A stretch of 64,000 nucleotides of DNA from NCBI RefSeq assembly GCF_007004765.1, contig NZ_VIKR01000002.1:1054001-1118000 (forward strand), written 5' to 3'. Under the pieces are notes generated by a model. It saw only the letters and a list, made by a program, of their open reading frames with translations, ran no database searches and was not told where the DNA came from. Position numbers and translations under genes: made by a program. Shown here piece by piece: positions 27,539 through 36,190 of the stretch. Source of the DNA: Aliikangiella marina. Its GTDB lineage: Bacteria > Pseudomonadota > Gammaproteobacteria > Enterobacterales > Kangiellaceae. The first letter of the stretch is position 1, and each line of letters starts with the position of its first letter.

Positions 27539-28300
27539 ATGCCTGATTTGAAATTTCCAAGCACCGATAGGGTAATGCTAAGTGCAACAGCTGCACCGAT
27601 TAGTGAAGCCAGAGTCCAGCTGATTAACGAAAAGCTGCAACCCCATTTGGCGCAGGTTTTTGGCTACAATGCGCTCTTATATAATGATCTTGCGGATCAA
27701 CTTTGCGGCGATGCTCTGCAAATAAAGAATCAGGTTGTTCTTGGCGAATCCGGAGAGAACTTAACCTTAAAGTGTCGTTTTGAAGAACTGCCGATAGCAT
27801 CGGACTGTATAGATTTAGCGCTTTTACCGGGCGTACTGGAGCTTTCCGAGTATCCCCATCAATTGTTACGAGAAGTCGAGAGAGTGCTTATTCCCGAAGG
27901 TGTGGTGATTGTTATTGGTCGCAACCCATACAGTTGGCATGGTATGCAAAATCGTTACCGGCGCTGGAGAAAAGATAAACATGCTCAGCGCCGCGATATC
28001 AGTAGAGGGCGGATTGGAGACTGGTTCCGATTGTTGGGTTTTGAAACAGATACTGCCGTCAATATTAGTTTGACCAATCACAAACTACAAAATAGTCAAA
28101 GCTATCACTGGGTTAAAAAACTCGGACAAACCTTTTGCGATTATTTTTGTAGCTACTATATAATCATCGCTCGTAAGAAAGTCTCAACGCTAACACCGAT
28201 TAGACCGAGTTGGCGAAGAAACAAGCAGTTAGTACCATCGCGTTTAGCAGAGCCAAGTGTGCGTTCGCAAGTCGAAAATTGGTTTCAACAATTAAAGTAA
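27539..28300 (+). CDS. yafS: SAM-dependent methyltransferase, YafS-like
   Basis: A 253-residue protein. ATG at 27539 with GAGGTG five bases upstream is a better start than the open frame's 27458. The methyltransferase core is recognisable from LPIASDCIDLALLPGVLELSEYPHQLLREVERVLIPEGVVIVIG, the usual motif IV-to-post-motif stretch; motif I is weak. Its position between gloB and rnhA-dnaQ matches yafS in E. coli, which is the main reason for the name. The substrate is unknown. Confidence 0.75.
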   Translation: MPDLKFPSTDRVMLSATAAPISEARVQLINEKLQPHLAQVFGYNALLYNDLADQLCGDALQIKNQVVLGESGENLTLKCRFEELPIASDCIDLALLPGVLELSEYPHQLLREVERVLIPEGVVIVIGRNPYSWHGMQNRYRRWRKDKHAQRRDISRGRIGDWFRLLGFETDTAVNISLTNHKLQNSQSYHWVKKLGQTFCDYFCSYYIIIARKKVSTLTPIRPSWRRNKQLVPSRLAEPSVRSQVENWFQQLK

Positions 28301-28368
28301 ACTGCATCGGCGAGTAGTACGATCTTATCGAACGTCAAAAACAACAGATGAAAACTTTGGGGTAATTC

Positions 28369-28800
28369 TTGAGTACAATAGAGATTTTTACGGATGGTGC
28401 ATGTCGTGGCAACCCTGGTCCTGGCGGTTGGGGAGCAATATTACGTGCCGGCAAGCACTATAAAGAATTACATGGCGGTGAGAAAGAGACGACTAACAAT
28501 CGAATGGAATTGACCGCTGCGATAGAGGCGTTAAAGGCGCTCAAGAAATCAAGCCAAGTGGTTTTGACAACCGATTCTCAGTACGTCCGCAAAGGTATTA
28601 CCGAATGGCTCGAAGGCTGGAAAGCAAAAGGTTGGAAAAACTCTCAAAAGAAGCCTGTCAAAAATGTCGATTTGTGGCAAGCGCTCGACGAGCAAAATGC
28701 GAAGCATTCAATCGATTGGCGCTGGGTTAAGGGGCATTCGGGCCATCCTGAAAATGAACGAGCGGATGAATTAGCTAATTTGGGTATTGACGAGCTATAA
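28369..28800 (+). CDS. rnhA: Ribonuclease HI
   Basis: A 143-residue RNase HI, starting with TTG at 28369 (GGGG upstream). The catalytic residues are present: Asp9 in [16 protein letters not shown], Glu47 in NRMELTA, Asp69 in TTDSQYV and the late acidic site in [11 protein letters not shown]. It removes RNA from RNA-DNA hybrids. Neighbour of dnaQ as in enterobacteria, where the two are divergent; here they are in the same direction. Confidence 0.96.
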   Translation: MSTIEIFTDGACRGNPGPGGWGAILRAGKHYKELHGGEKETTNNRMELTAAIEALKALKKSSQVVLTTDSQYVRKGITEWLEGWKAKGWKNSQKKPVKNVDLWQALDEQNAKHSIDWRWVKGHSGHPENERADELANLGIDEL

Positions 28801-28849
28801 ATAGACACGCTTTGTTTGGCGAATCATTAACAGTATGAAAATGTAGTTT

Positions 28850-29557
28850 ATGCGACAGATTATCTTAGATACAGAAACAACGGGTTTAGAGCCAACCCGC
28901 GGTCATCGAATCATCGAAATAGGTTGCGTTGAGTTAATTAATCGACGCCTTACTGGCAACCATTATCATGTTTACATCAACCCTCGCAGAGAAGTCGACG
29001 ATGGCGCCATTGAAGTTCATGGTATAACTAACGAGTTTTTAGCGGATAAACCTTATTTTGAGGACATTGTTGATGATTTTATTCAGTATGTTAAAGGTGC
29101 CGAGTTAGTCATCCATAATGCTCCGTTCGACGTTGGGTTTCTTAACCACGAATTTGGTTTGTTAACTGATGCGCCAGGTAAAGTTGAGGACTTTTGCTCT
29201 GTATTAGACACTTTAGTTTTGGCCAGACAAATGCATCCGGGACAAAAGAATAGCTTGGATGCGCTTTGTAAGCGTTACTTCATCGATAATTCCCAGCGTG
29301 ATCTGCATGGCGCATTGCTGGATTCGGAAATTTTGGCCGACGTTTACCTTGCGATGACCGGTGGACAAACCGATTTAACCTTAACACAAAGGCAGGATTA
29401 CTTAACCGCGAAAAAAGACGAAGATGGGATTCGACGCTTGCCTGAAAGTCGTCAACCTTTTAAGGTTTTGCAAGCCAGTCAGTCTGAGCTTGATGAACAC
29501 GCCGCGTATTTGAAAAAAATGCAAGAAAGCTGTGGCGACAAGCTAATTTGGCAGTAG
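28850..29557 (+). CDS. dnaQ: DNA polymerase III epsilon subunit (proofreading exonuclease)
   Basis: A 235-residue DEDDh exonuclease: ExoI with Asp7 and Glu9 (LDTETTGLEPT), ExoII in IHNAPFDVGFLNHEF, ExoIII in HGALLDSEILADVYL. The QTDLTL segment after GG corresponds to the clamp-binding QTSMAF motif of E. coli. The C-terminal tail binds the alpha subunit. It proofreads during replication. Confidence 0.96.
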   Translation: MRQIILDTETTGLEPTRGHRIIEIGCVELINRRLTGNHYHVYINPRREVDDGAIEVHGITNEFLADKPYFEDIVDDFIQYVKGAELVIHNAPFDVGFLNHEFGLLTDAPGKVEDFCSVLDTLVLARQMHPGQKNSLDALCKRYFIDNSQRDLHGALLDSEILADVYLAMTGGQTDLTLTQRQDYLTAKKDEDGIRRLPESRQPFKVLQASQSELDEHAAYLKKMQESCGDKLIWQ

Positions 29558-29684
29558 CTGATTAGATAATTGTGTTAGATTATTTGGAAAGAATTAGGCT
29601 CTAGACAATTAATACCGCCATGAGTTGGGGGGGGAATGATTGACTAAAATCGCGGCTGAGAATCCTAGAAAATTCCAACCAATA

Positions 29685-30161
29685 CTACTCATCAGTTGCG
29701 CAATGCTGGGAAATACCTTGTTTCAGTTTTTGTAATTCTTGTTTGCGTTCTTCGTCACTAATGAATCGTTTGCCGCCTTTTCCATTCTGCTCAAAAACGG
29801 GTGCTTGAAATTCTAAAATCCTCACCGCTTTTTCTGCTTCTTGACAAGTCTTTTTGAGTTCCTCGGCCTTGAGGGCATTTTCTTGCTCTTGGCGCTTTTT
29901 GTCTTGGGCATTTTCCATTTCGATCGCAACGCGTCTTTGTTGCAATTGAATCAACTTTCGCGCTTGTTGTCTTGCTTCTGCTTGTTGTTCGGGTGTCACT
30001 TTATTTTTTATTTCAACAACTTGAGCATTATCATCCTTAGGTCTATCTGAGTAGTGTACTTTACCATTCTCATCCACCCATTTATAAACTTCTCCCGCAA
30101 GTACGGGGTGCGCAAAACTTGTTAATATGACTGTCAAGCTGATTAATCTTAGTGGTTTCAT
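29685..30161 (-). CDS. DUF4124-domain exported protein
   Basis: A 158-residue exported protein: signal peptide (LISLTVILTSFAHPVLA), then a DUF4124 domain (EVYKWVDENGKVHYSDRP), then a charged coiled-coil region rich in Q, E and K. DUF4124 proteins are common periplasmic or envelope proteins of unknown function; another DUF4124 domain sits on the transglycosylase at 46175. Monocistronic. Confidence 0.8.
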   Translation of the reverse strand: MKPLRLISLTVILTSFAHPVLAGEVYKWVDENGKVHYSDRPKDDNAQVVEIKNKVTPEQQAEARQQARKLIQLQQRRVAIEMENAQDKKRQEQENALKAEELKKTCQEAEKAVRILEFQAPVFEQNGKGGKRFISDEERKQELQKLKQGISQHCATDE

Positions 30162-30314
30162 AAGTAGAGAAGCAATTGGTGCGATGAAAGAAGAGTATAA
30201 ACAATCTTTTACATTATTTCGCCATAATTAGGCACCGGCTGGACCGATTTGATAACCTTTCATGAAATATTCCTCAGTTATCGTTAAATAAACTGAATTT
30301 AGAGGAGTAAAAGT

Positions 30315-30488
30315 ATGCAAGGTTACTGGCCAAAAGACGAAAATATCATGAGCTGGGATCCAGAGAATATGGATAAATACTGGGCAATGTGCCAAAAATA
30401 CGACAAGTATCCCAAACTAGAACCTCGGCAAATCGAAACCGCCAGCCGAGAAGCGTTTAAGGCTGGGGTTAAACAAGATCGACGCTAA
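30315..30488 (+). CDS. 57-residue hypothetical protein
   Basis: ATG at 30315 has an excellent ribosome binding site (GAGGAG, seven bases upstream). The peptide begins MQGYWPKDENIMSWDPENM and is rich in Trp, Tyr, Lys and Asp, without signal peptide or membrane segment. The composition is protein-like rather than random. The 14-base sequence across its stop codon is duplicated immediately downstream (30496-30509). I do not recognise the family. Confidence 0.6.
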   Translation: MQGYWPKDENIMSWDPENMDKYWAMCQKYDKYPKLEPRQIETASREAFKAGVKQDRR

Positions 30489-30509
30489 ACCAGCCCGACG
30501 CTAAACCAG
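30480..30509 (+). repeat. 14-bp direct duplication across a stop codon
   Basis: CGACGCTAAACCAG occurs at 30480-30493 and again at 30496-30509, with two bases between. The first copy includes the stop codon of the 57-residue gene. Confidence 0.8.
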
Positions 30510-30666
30510 ACTTTAATTCTGTCTATCGACTTGTTTATTCGCGAGTGAAGAGATGAGCTAATTAGCGAGCTTTTTAGCGAAAGTGCTAATCAGCTGTTGC
30601 GCTGCCGGGATTAATAGTAGCGATTAATGCAAAGTTATTTGACTACCCCCATCAAACTTGAAAGTA

Positions 30667-31014
30667 CTAGGCGGACTTTTTAAAGGAGATCAATCGTACC
30701 CGGGTAACGAGATACCAGATGCCACCAGCAAGTGCCAAGCCCAATTGAAGGTAATGACTAAGCGAGTCCAGTCCTCTTTGGCCGACAAAATACCACAACA
30801 TAATCCCGAGCAAGAATACGATAATTCCACTCATTGCTTGCATTTGCAGCGAGTAACGTTTTTTCATTCGAGCAAGCTTTGCTTTCGAGGCTATCTGCTC
30901 TTCAGTGAGCCCTTCGGTATCTTTACCGCTCACTAAGTTGAATTGACAATGCGAACAAACTTTTGATTTGTCAGAAATTCGAGCATCGCAAGAGGGGCAG
31001 TTAATAATCGCCAT
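30667..31014 (-). CDS. Zinc-ribbon membrane protein
   Basis: A 115-residue protein starting with ATG at 31014; the longer open frame upstream is not protein-like and the zinc ribbon begins directly after this Met. Residues 6-25 hold four cysteines (NCPSCDARISDKSKVCSHCQ), followed by a polar region and two membrane helices (about 60-80 and 85-105). No clear ribosome binding site. It lies 128 bases downstream of the AraC-HDOD gene on the same strand and may be cotranscribed. Function unknown. Confidence 0.65.
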   Translation of the reverse strand: MAIINCPSCDARISDKSKVCSHCQFNLVSGKDTEGLTEEQIASKAKLARMKKRYSLQMQAMSGIIVFLLGIMLWYFVGQRGLDSLSHYLQLGLALAGGIWYLVTRVRLISFKKSA

Positions 31015-31142
31015 AAATCTACATTCTTGTTTGAAGTTGGCCTGATTATAAATGAGATGTCGATTCGGCTCAACGAAGCGCGACGAAATGTTTAAACGGT
31101 GCGATAAAAAAGAGTCAGACGCGACCAAGTGGGCGCTGAATC

Positions 31143-33002
31143 TCAGGAATTGAGTTCATCATAGAGCGCTTGGGCATCTGACCAGCAACGCTCAAAATCC
31201 ATCCCACGTATTTGATTAGCGTGAGATTTAATTGAGTCGAGATAGTCGCTACCAAAACAGAGCTTCAAGCTTGTAGCAAATGTGATAAGAATAATGTCTT
31301 CGGTCTGTCTTAGTGATTGAACGTTAGATAGCTTTTCTTCAAGTTGACCTAAAAATTTGATCACCTGTGGATTAAGTCCCCACATTGAGAGCAACAAAAC
31401 ACTTGTACCGAAGACCGACAAATTAATTTCGGCATTGAGTAAATGGATAAAATTGAGCAAGTTCTTACTCTCTTGAAATTGTTTAATGACGTAGCTTCTT
31501 TTGTCATGTTTGTTATGGCAAAGCACAAGAAAACCGAGTAAACCAAACATTAATATTTGGGTAATTAATTCATCTTTAAATTCGCGGCCGAGAGTATGTT
31601 TAACAAATTTTCTGAATATTATAGGTGCGAGTATTTGAGCTTGGATAAACTTGTCAATCTCGAACCCTTTAATATGCGAGCTCAAGCTTTCTTTAGCCCC
31701 ATAAACGATGGCTAAGTTTTTTATGGTTGCTAATCCTAAATTTCTACTGATGGCTTGGTGAAGATCTTTGGGCGTTCTACCATAAATTGATTTATTCGCT
31801 AACCCCATAACTCGACCACAGAAAACCGGATCTTTTTCGATGATTTTAACTGCATCGGCAATACTAAAGTTTTCATTATTGGAACTTTTTATTAATGCCT
31901 GGCAACTCTCAGGAAGTGGCGGTAAGTTTTGAATAATCTCATTTAGTTCAAACGCTTTATCGTCTGAGGTGATTCGATCTCGATAGCTTCGAATCGTTGA
32001 AGGAGTGTTTCCAAATTTTTTCCGGAACGCACGCTCAAAAGTTGAGCGTTCTGCATAGCCGAGCTTGAGTGCTAAAGCGTCAATTTTTATGTCTGAATTG
32101 AGCAGTGATTGCACGGTTATTTGATCGAGAATCTTACTTTGAAGCTCCTTGTAGCTCGTATTTTCCTCGGCTAACAACCTTCTGAAAGTTGATACACTTT
32201 TATTGAGCAGTGACGCCACTTTTTCCATCGTTAGGGTCGCTGGCTTTGGGCTCTCCTTGAGAATTTTGGCAACATGATCTGAAAACCGTAACTGATTTGA
32301 CTGGTCTCTTAGCATCATTTCAATCGACGCTCGGGTAGCATCTCGAATGATACTGTTGTAGAACTCATTTTTACGATTGAACAATTCATTTTCGATCACG
32401 ACGGTAAGCGGGCCATTGTGTTTTTTGACGGTTGCTTTGGAGCAGAGAGCGACGATCGCTTCGTCGAAATATTCCCGACTTTTGGGTACCCAAATTTCCG
32501 TATAGTCAAAATCATCGCCACAAACTTCTTTAAAAATAAATAAACTTAAAGTCATAACGGTATCATCTTTGATGTGTGATATTGGAGACTCGGCATCTGG
32601 ATGGATAACGTAAAAATGATGGCAATCAGAATTCTCTTCAAGACTAAGCTGATAGCTTGGTGGCAAGAAGCAAGTTTTAAGTGAGAAAATGTCATTGATG
32701 CAAGTTTTAACATCAGGTGCAGCCATTAAATAGAGATTATGTTGGCCTTGATGAATGAGTTCTGAAGCGCGCATTCGACTGAGTCTTTTCCACATAAACA
32801 TGTGTTCATCGAGCTCAGTGACTAATTCATAAATGAGTTGCTCAAAGGCTGCTTCGTCAACGGTACCTGCCGCAATCTGCGACTCTATCTGATTAACTCG
32901 AGAAGTCAGTTCCGCTGAAATTCTGTTTCGACCGTCGGTAACACGGAAGAATTGCTTAAGATAGCTATCCAGATTTTCATTCATCTGACGTGATAGTGAC
33001 AT
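31143..33002 (-). CDS. AraC-family HTH regulator fused to an HDOD domain
   Basis: A 619-residue protein with three parts. Residues 1-235 are a helical/mixed N-terminal region without recognised family, resembling the sensing part of an AraC regulator. Residues about 262-345 form a two-HTH AraC domain (MEKVASLLNKSVSTFRRLLAEEN and LALKLGYAERSTFERAFRKKFGNTPS). Residues about 352-560 are an HDOD domain (LPPLPESCQALI, IIEKDPVFCGRVMGLANKS, ISRNLGLATIKNLAI). A DNA-binding regulator joined to a signalling scaffold in one chain is unusual. No signal peptide. The downstream zinc-ribbon gene may be in the same transcript. Confidence 0.8.
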   Translation of the reverse strand: MSLSRQMNENLDSYLKQFFRVTDGRNRISAELTSRVNQIESQIAAGTVDEAAFEQLIYELVTELDEHMFMWKRLSRMRASELIHQGQHNLYLMAAPDVKTCINDIFSLKTCFLPPSYQLSLEENSDCHHFYVIHPDAESPISHIKDDTVMTLSLFIFKEVCGDDFDYTEIWVPKSREYFDEAIVALCSKATVKKHNGPLTVVIENELFNRKNEFYNSIIRDATRASIEMMLRDQSNQLRFSDHVAKILKESPKPATLTMEKVASLLNKSVSTFRRLLAEENTSYKELQSKILDQITVQSLLNSDIKIDALALKLGYAERSTFERAFRKKFGNTPSTIRSYRDRITSDDKAFELNEIIQNLPPLPESCQALIKSSNNENFSIADAVKIIEKDPVFCGRVMGLANKSIYGRTPKDLHQAISRNLGLATIKNLAIVYGAKESLSSHIKGFEIDKFIQAQILAPIIFRKFVKHTLGREFKDELITQILMFGLLGFLVLCHNKHDKRSYVIKQFQESKNLLNFIHLLNAEINLSVFGTSVLLLSMWGLNPQVIKFLGQLEEKLSNVQSLRQTEDIILITFATSLKLCFGSDYLDSIKSHANQIRGMDFERCWSDAQALYDELNS

Positions 33003-33100
33003 ACGGCTCTAAATTATATTTGTTATTGATAAAGCAAGGTATAGTTCAATATCCGCGATAAGTCTATGGTAGAAAATTTTAATACTAACGATCAGTTGTT

Positions 33101-33130
33101 TATGGCGCCTATCAGTTGATAAACGCCATA
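33101..33130 (-). terminator. Inverted repeat downstream of pepN, possible terminator
   Basis: TATGGCG (33101-33107) pairs with CGCCATA (33124-33130) with a 16-base loop. It lies 11 bases after the pepN stop. There is no strong T run, so termination is only suggested. Confidence 0.35.
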
Positions 33131-33140
33131 ATTTTGCGCG

Positions 33141-35756
33141 CTAACTCATCTGTAGCGATTTGTCGACAACCTCAAATACATCGTTGGACAAATTATCAAG
33201 GGATTTGATTCTAACTAATTGTTCTTGGATGAGTGCTTGGCGTTTACTATCAAATTTTCGCCACTGATTAAATTGCTTTGCAAGACCTGCGGCAATTTGT
33301 GGATTGATTTTATTGAGTTGAATAATTATGTCAGCTAAAAACTCATAGCCTTGGCCTGTCGGATTATGAAATTGTGACGTGTTACCGGCAACAAATGCGC
33401 CGACGACGGCGCGAACCTTATTAGGATTTTCGATTGAAAATTTCTCATGATTCAATAAAGCTTTTACATGCTCAAGAATCGCTTCATCATCATTGACGAC
33501 TTGAGCAGTAAACCATTTGTCCATGACGAGCTCTTCTTCTTTCCATTTTTGATAAAATTGTTCGATATATTCGGATCTGTAGCCCTCAGACGCATTCGCA
33601 ATAACCTGGAGTGCGGCAAGTTCATCAGTCATATTGTCGGCATGCGTTTGTTGTGTCGCAGCTAACTCGAAATGTTGCTCGTCGTTGGCAATCATCATAT
33701 AACGTAGTGCCGTATTTCTTAGCCATCGATCACCAGAAGTATCACCGCTGGTCGTGTTGTAAATAGAGAACCAAGTGTGCTCTAATTTTTCACCGAGATG
33801 CACCTTTAGCTGCTTATGCTTAGCAAACAACTGGTCGAGTTTTACATTATCTGACATCCCGATTAAACTATTTAGCTCGGGGACCATGACTGCCAATGAT
33901 TTTAACGCGTTATCGAGTTCTTCATCATTTAAGATTTTAATAAAAGCATTATCGACTACACTCAGTTCATCCTCAGTGAGTTTTGATGTTTCACTCATCA
34001 GCATTTGAGTCATTAGTGTTTGACCAGCATCCCAGCGATTAAATGGGTTTGGATCTGCGGCAAAAAGGCTGGCTAATTCTTCTTGAGTGTAGCTATATTC
34101 TAGCTTCACCGGAGACGAAAAATCTCTCAAGAGTGAAGGGACGAGCGAGTCGCTCTCACAATAAATATCAAAGCTTTGTTTGGTTTCAGTCATCACCAGC
34201 AAGGTTTCGTCTACACCCGCTGCGTCATTAGTTTCTGCAAATTTAACTGGATGCCCTGTGTTATTTAAGAAGCCAACCTTGATGGGTAGCATAAACGGAT
34301 TTTTATGCTCTTGGCCGGGCGTTGCGGGGCATGATTGTTCACAATTGAGGCGAAAGTGACCATCAGCAAGCTTCTCCAAGTCGACCTTTAAAACTGGCGT
34401 ACCTGCTTGCCGGTACCAATTTCTAAAAAGCGACCAGTCTTTTCCATTAGCGTCTTCCATGGCCTTGATGAAGTCCTCGCAGGTAACGGCTTGACCATCA
34501 TGGCGATCAAAGTAGAGGTCCATGCCTTTTCGAAAGCCAGTTTTACCTAATAAGGTATGCATCATGCGAATAACTTCAGCGCCTTTGTTATAAACAGTGA
34601 CGGTATAGAAGTTATTCATTTCAATGTAGGAGTCAGGACGAATAGGGTGCGCCATTGGGCCAGAGTCTTCCGCAAATTGAGCGGCGCGAATGATTTTTAC
34701 CTGATCGATTCTTTCTACGGCGGCCGATTGCATGTCCTCGCTAAATTTTTGATCTCTAAAAACGGTTAGTCCTTCTTTTAAACTCAATTGAAACCAATCA
34801 CGGCAAGTGATTCTGTTACCCGTCCAATTGTGGAAATATTCATGTGCGATAACACGTTCGACACCTTCAAAGTCTGCATCGGTTGCAGTCTTTTTATTGG
34901 CGAGAACGTACTTGGTATTAAATATATTTAAACCTTTGTTTTCCATCGCCCCCATGTTGAAGTCACTGACAGCAACAATCATGTAAAGATCGAGGTCATA
35001 CTCTCTTCCAAATTCTTGTTCATCCCATTTCATTGAGGCAATTAGACTGTCCATCGCAAAGCGACATTGGTCTAGTTTACCCTTGTCGACATAAAGTTCT
35101 AATTTGACTTCGCGTCCACTCATGGTGGTGAATGTATCTTCTAGGCAGTCAAGATCGCCAGCGACCAAAGCAAATAAATAACTCGGCTTAACAAAGGGAT
35201 CGTGCCACGCGACAAAATGACGACCGTCAGTCAGCTCGCCACGATCTACCGGGTTACCATTCGATAAAAGCAGCGGATATTTAGCTTTGTCGCCTTCAAT
35301 TCTGACGGTAAATTCGCTCATGACCTCTGGGCGGTCTAGGTAAAAAGTAATCTTTCTAAATCCTTCGGCTTCGCATTGAGTACAATACTTTCCACTTGAG
35401 GTATACAACCCTTCGAGAGAGGTATTTTTGTGCGGCAGAATTTTTACTACTGTGGTTAAGTTGAAGGTTTCACTAACTTTATTGATGATGAGCGTATGCG
35501 CTCTCTTTTCATAATCACTATCGTCTAAGACTTGTCCATCTAAATGAATGGAAACTAATTCGAGTTCGACGCCGTCAAGTTCAATAGGCAATAACGTTTC
35601 TCGATTATCGAGCGGGTTTCGGGTGATTTTTAGTTCGCTAGTGACTAAGGTGTAATCGTCAAACAATTGAAACAATAGATTGGTATTTTTAATGAGATAT
35701 TGGCTTGGTTGATAGTCTTTACGATATTTAACGACCGGCTTTTCGGTTGAATACAT
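33141..35756 (-). CDS. pepN: Aminopeptidase N (M1 family zinc metallopeptidase)
   Basis: An 871-residue M1 aminopeptidase, the same size as E. coli PepN. GAMENKG recognises the substrate N-terminus, HEYFHNWTGNR is the HExxH zinc motif (about residue 295) and KEGLTVFRDQ supplies the third zinc ligand. The C-terminal half is the alpha-helical ERAP1/PepN domain. Cytoplasmic, cleaving N-terminal residues from peptides. AGGAA precedes the start. Divergent from the 2-oxoacid dehydrogenase operon, with a FadR-like palindrome 125 bases upstream of its start. Confidence 0.97.
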   Translation of the reverse strand: MYSTEKPVVKYRKDYQPSQYLIKNTNLLFQLFDDYTLVTSELKITRNPLDNRETLLPIELDGVELELVSIHLDGQVLDDSDYEKRAHTLIINKVSETFNLTTVVKILPHKNTSLEGLYTSSGKYCTQCEAEGFRKITFYLDRPEVMSEFTVRIEGDKAKYPLLLSNGNPVDRGELTDGRHFVAWHDPFVKPSYLFALVAGDLDCLEDTFTTMSGREVKLELYVDKGKLDQCRFAMDSLIASMKWDEQEFGREYDLDLYMIVAVSDFNMGAMENKGLNIFNTKYVLANKKTATDADFEGVERVIAHEYFHNWTGNRITCRDWFQLSLKEGLTVFRDQKFSEDMQSAAVERIDQVKIIRAAQFAEDSGPMAHPIRPDSYIEMNNFYTVTVYNKGAEVIRMMHTLLGKTGFRKGMDLYFDRHDGQAVTCEDFIKAMEDANGKDWSLFRNWYRQAGTPVLKVDLEKLADGHFRLNCEQSCPATPGQEHKNPFMLPIKVGFLNNTGHPVKFAETNDAAGVDETLLVMTETKQSFDIYCESDSLVPSLLRDFSSPVKLEYSYTQEELASLFAADPNPFNRWDAGQTLMTQMLMSETSKLTEDELSVVDNAFIKILNDEELDNALKSLAVMVPELNSLIGMSDNVKLDQLFAKHKQLKVHLGEKLEHTWFSIYNTTSGDTSGDRWLRNTALRYMMIANDEQHFELAATQQTHADNMTDELAALQVIANASEGYRSEYIEQFYQKWKEEELVMDKWFTAQVVNDDEAILEHVKALLNHEKFSIENPNKVRAVVGAFVAGNTSQFHNPTGQGYEFLADIIIQLNKINPQIAAGLAKQFNQWRKFDSKRQALIQEQLVRIKSLDNLSNDVFEVVDKSLQMS

Positions 35757-36190
35757 ATTAAGTAATTCCTGATTGACGTTACGGCAGTGTGAACTGACGT
35801 AGTTTTAAGGGTAGCTGAGAGATGGCAAAAGTGTAACAGCGCCATATCAATTTAGAAAGTTTTACCCCTAAAATTGACCGTTCTGGTACGACCAGAAAAT
35901 ACTTGAAAAGTCATTAAATGTTGTTATTTGCCTTAAAGTTGCGCTAATAATCGGCTAAATGCATTAATTTGCTATACAAAAAGCAGGGAAAAGCTTATCA
36001 TCCACCCCCAGCAAAAACTAACCGATTTTCGAGTGGTTCTAATCTCAAAAGAGTTACCCAAATTACTCGAATTTCGTTCCAGTCAAAACGCTTAAAGTCT
36101 GCGTGGGAAATATGCCTATACTCGTTTAGCCACTGATGGCATGAGTCGGTCATTCCTCAATAAAGCGTTTCATCAAGAAGGAGAGTCATT
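35757..36190. other. Divergent intergenic region between pepN and the 2-oxoacid dehydrogenase operon
   Basis: About 430 bases without a gene. It contains the palindrome at 35881-35897. The E1 alpha ribosome binding site AAGGAGAG lies at its right end. No promoter stood out clearly. Confidence 0.6.
35881..35897. promoter_or_regulatory. FadR-type operator candidate
   Basis: TTCTGGTACGACCAGAA is a perfect 7-bp inverted repeat around a 3-base centre. The core CTGGTACGACCAG is that of the FadR operator class (TGGTNNGACCA) and, as I recall it, differs from the E. coli fadB operator only at the two end bases. PdhR sites have a similar GGTNNNACC core. It is 125 bases before pepN and 294 bases before the E1 alpha gene. 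Confidence 0.6.

Noticed and set aside
29558-29684. A tRNA gene after dnaQ, as in E. coli
   Set aside because: No cloverleaf or T-loop sequence can be found in this short spacer.
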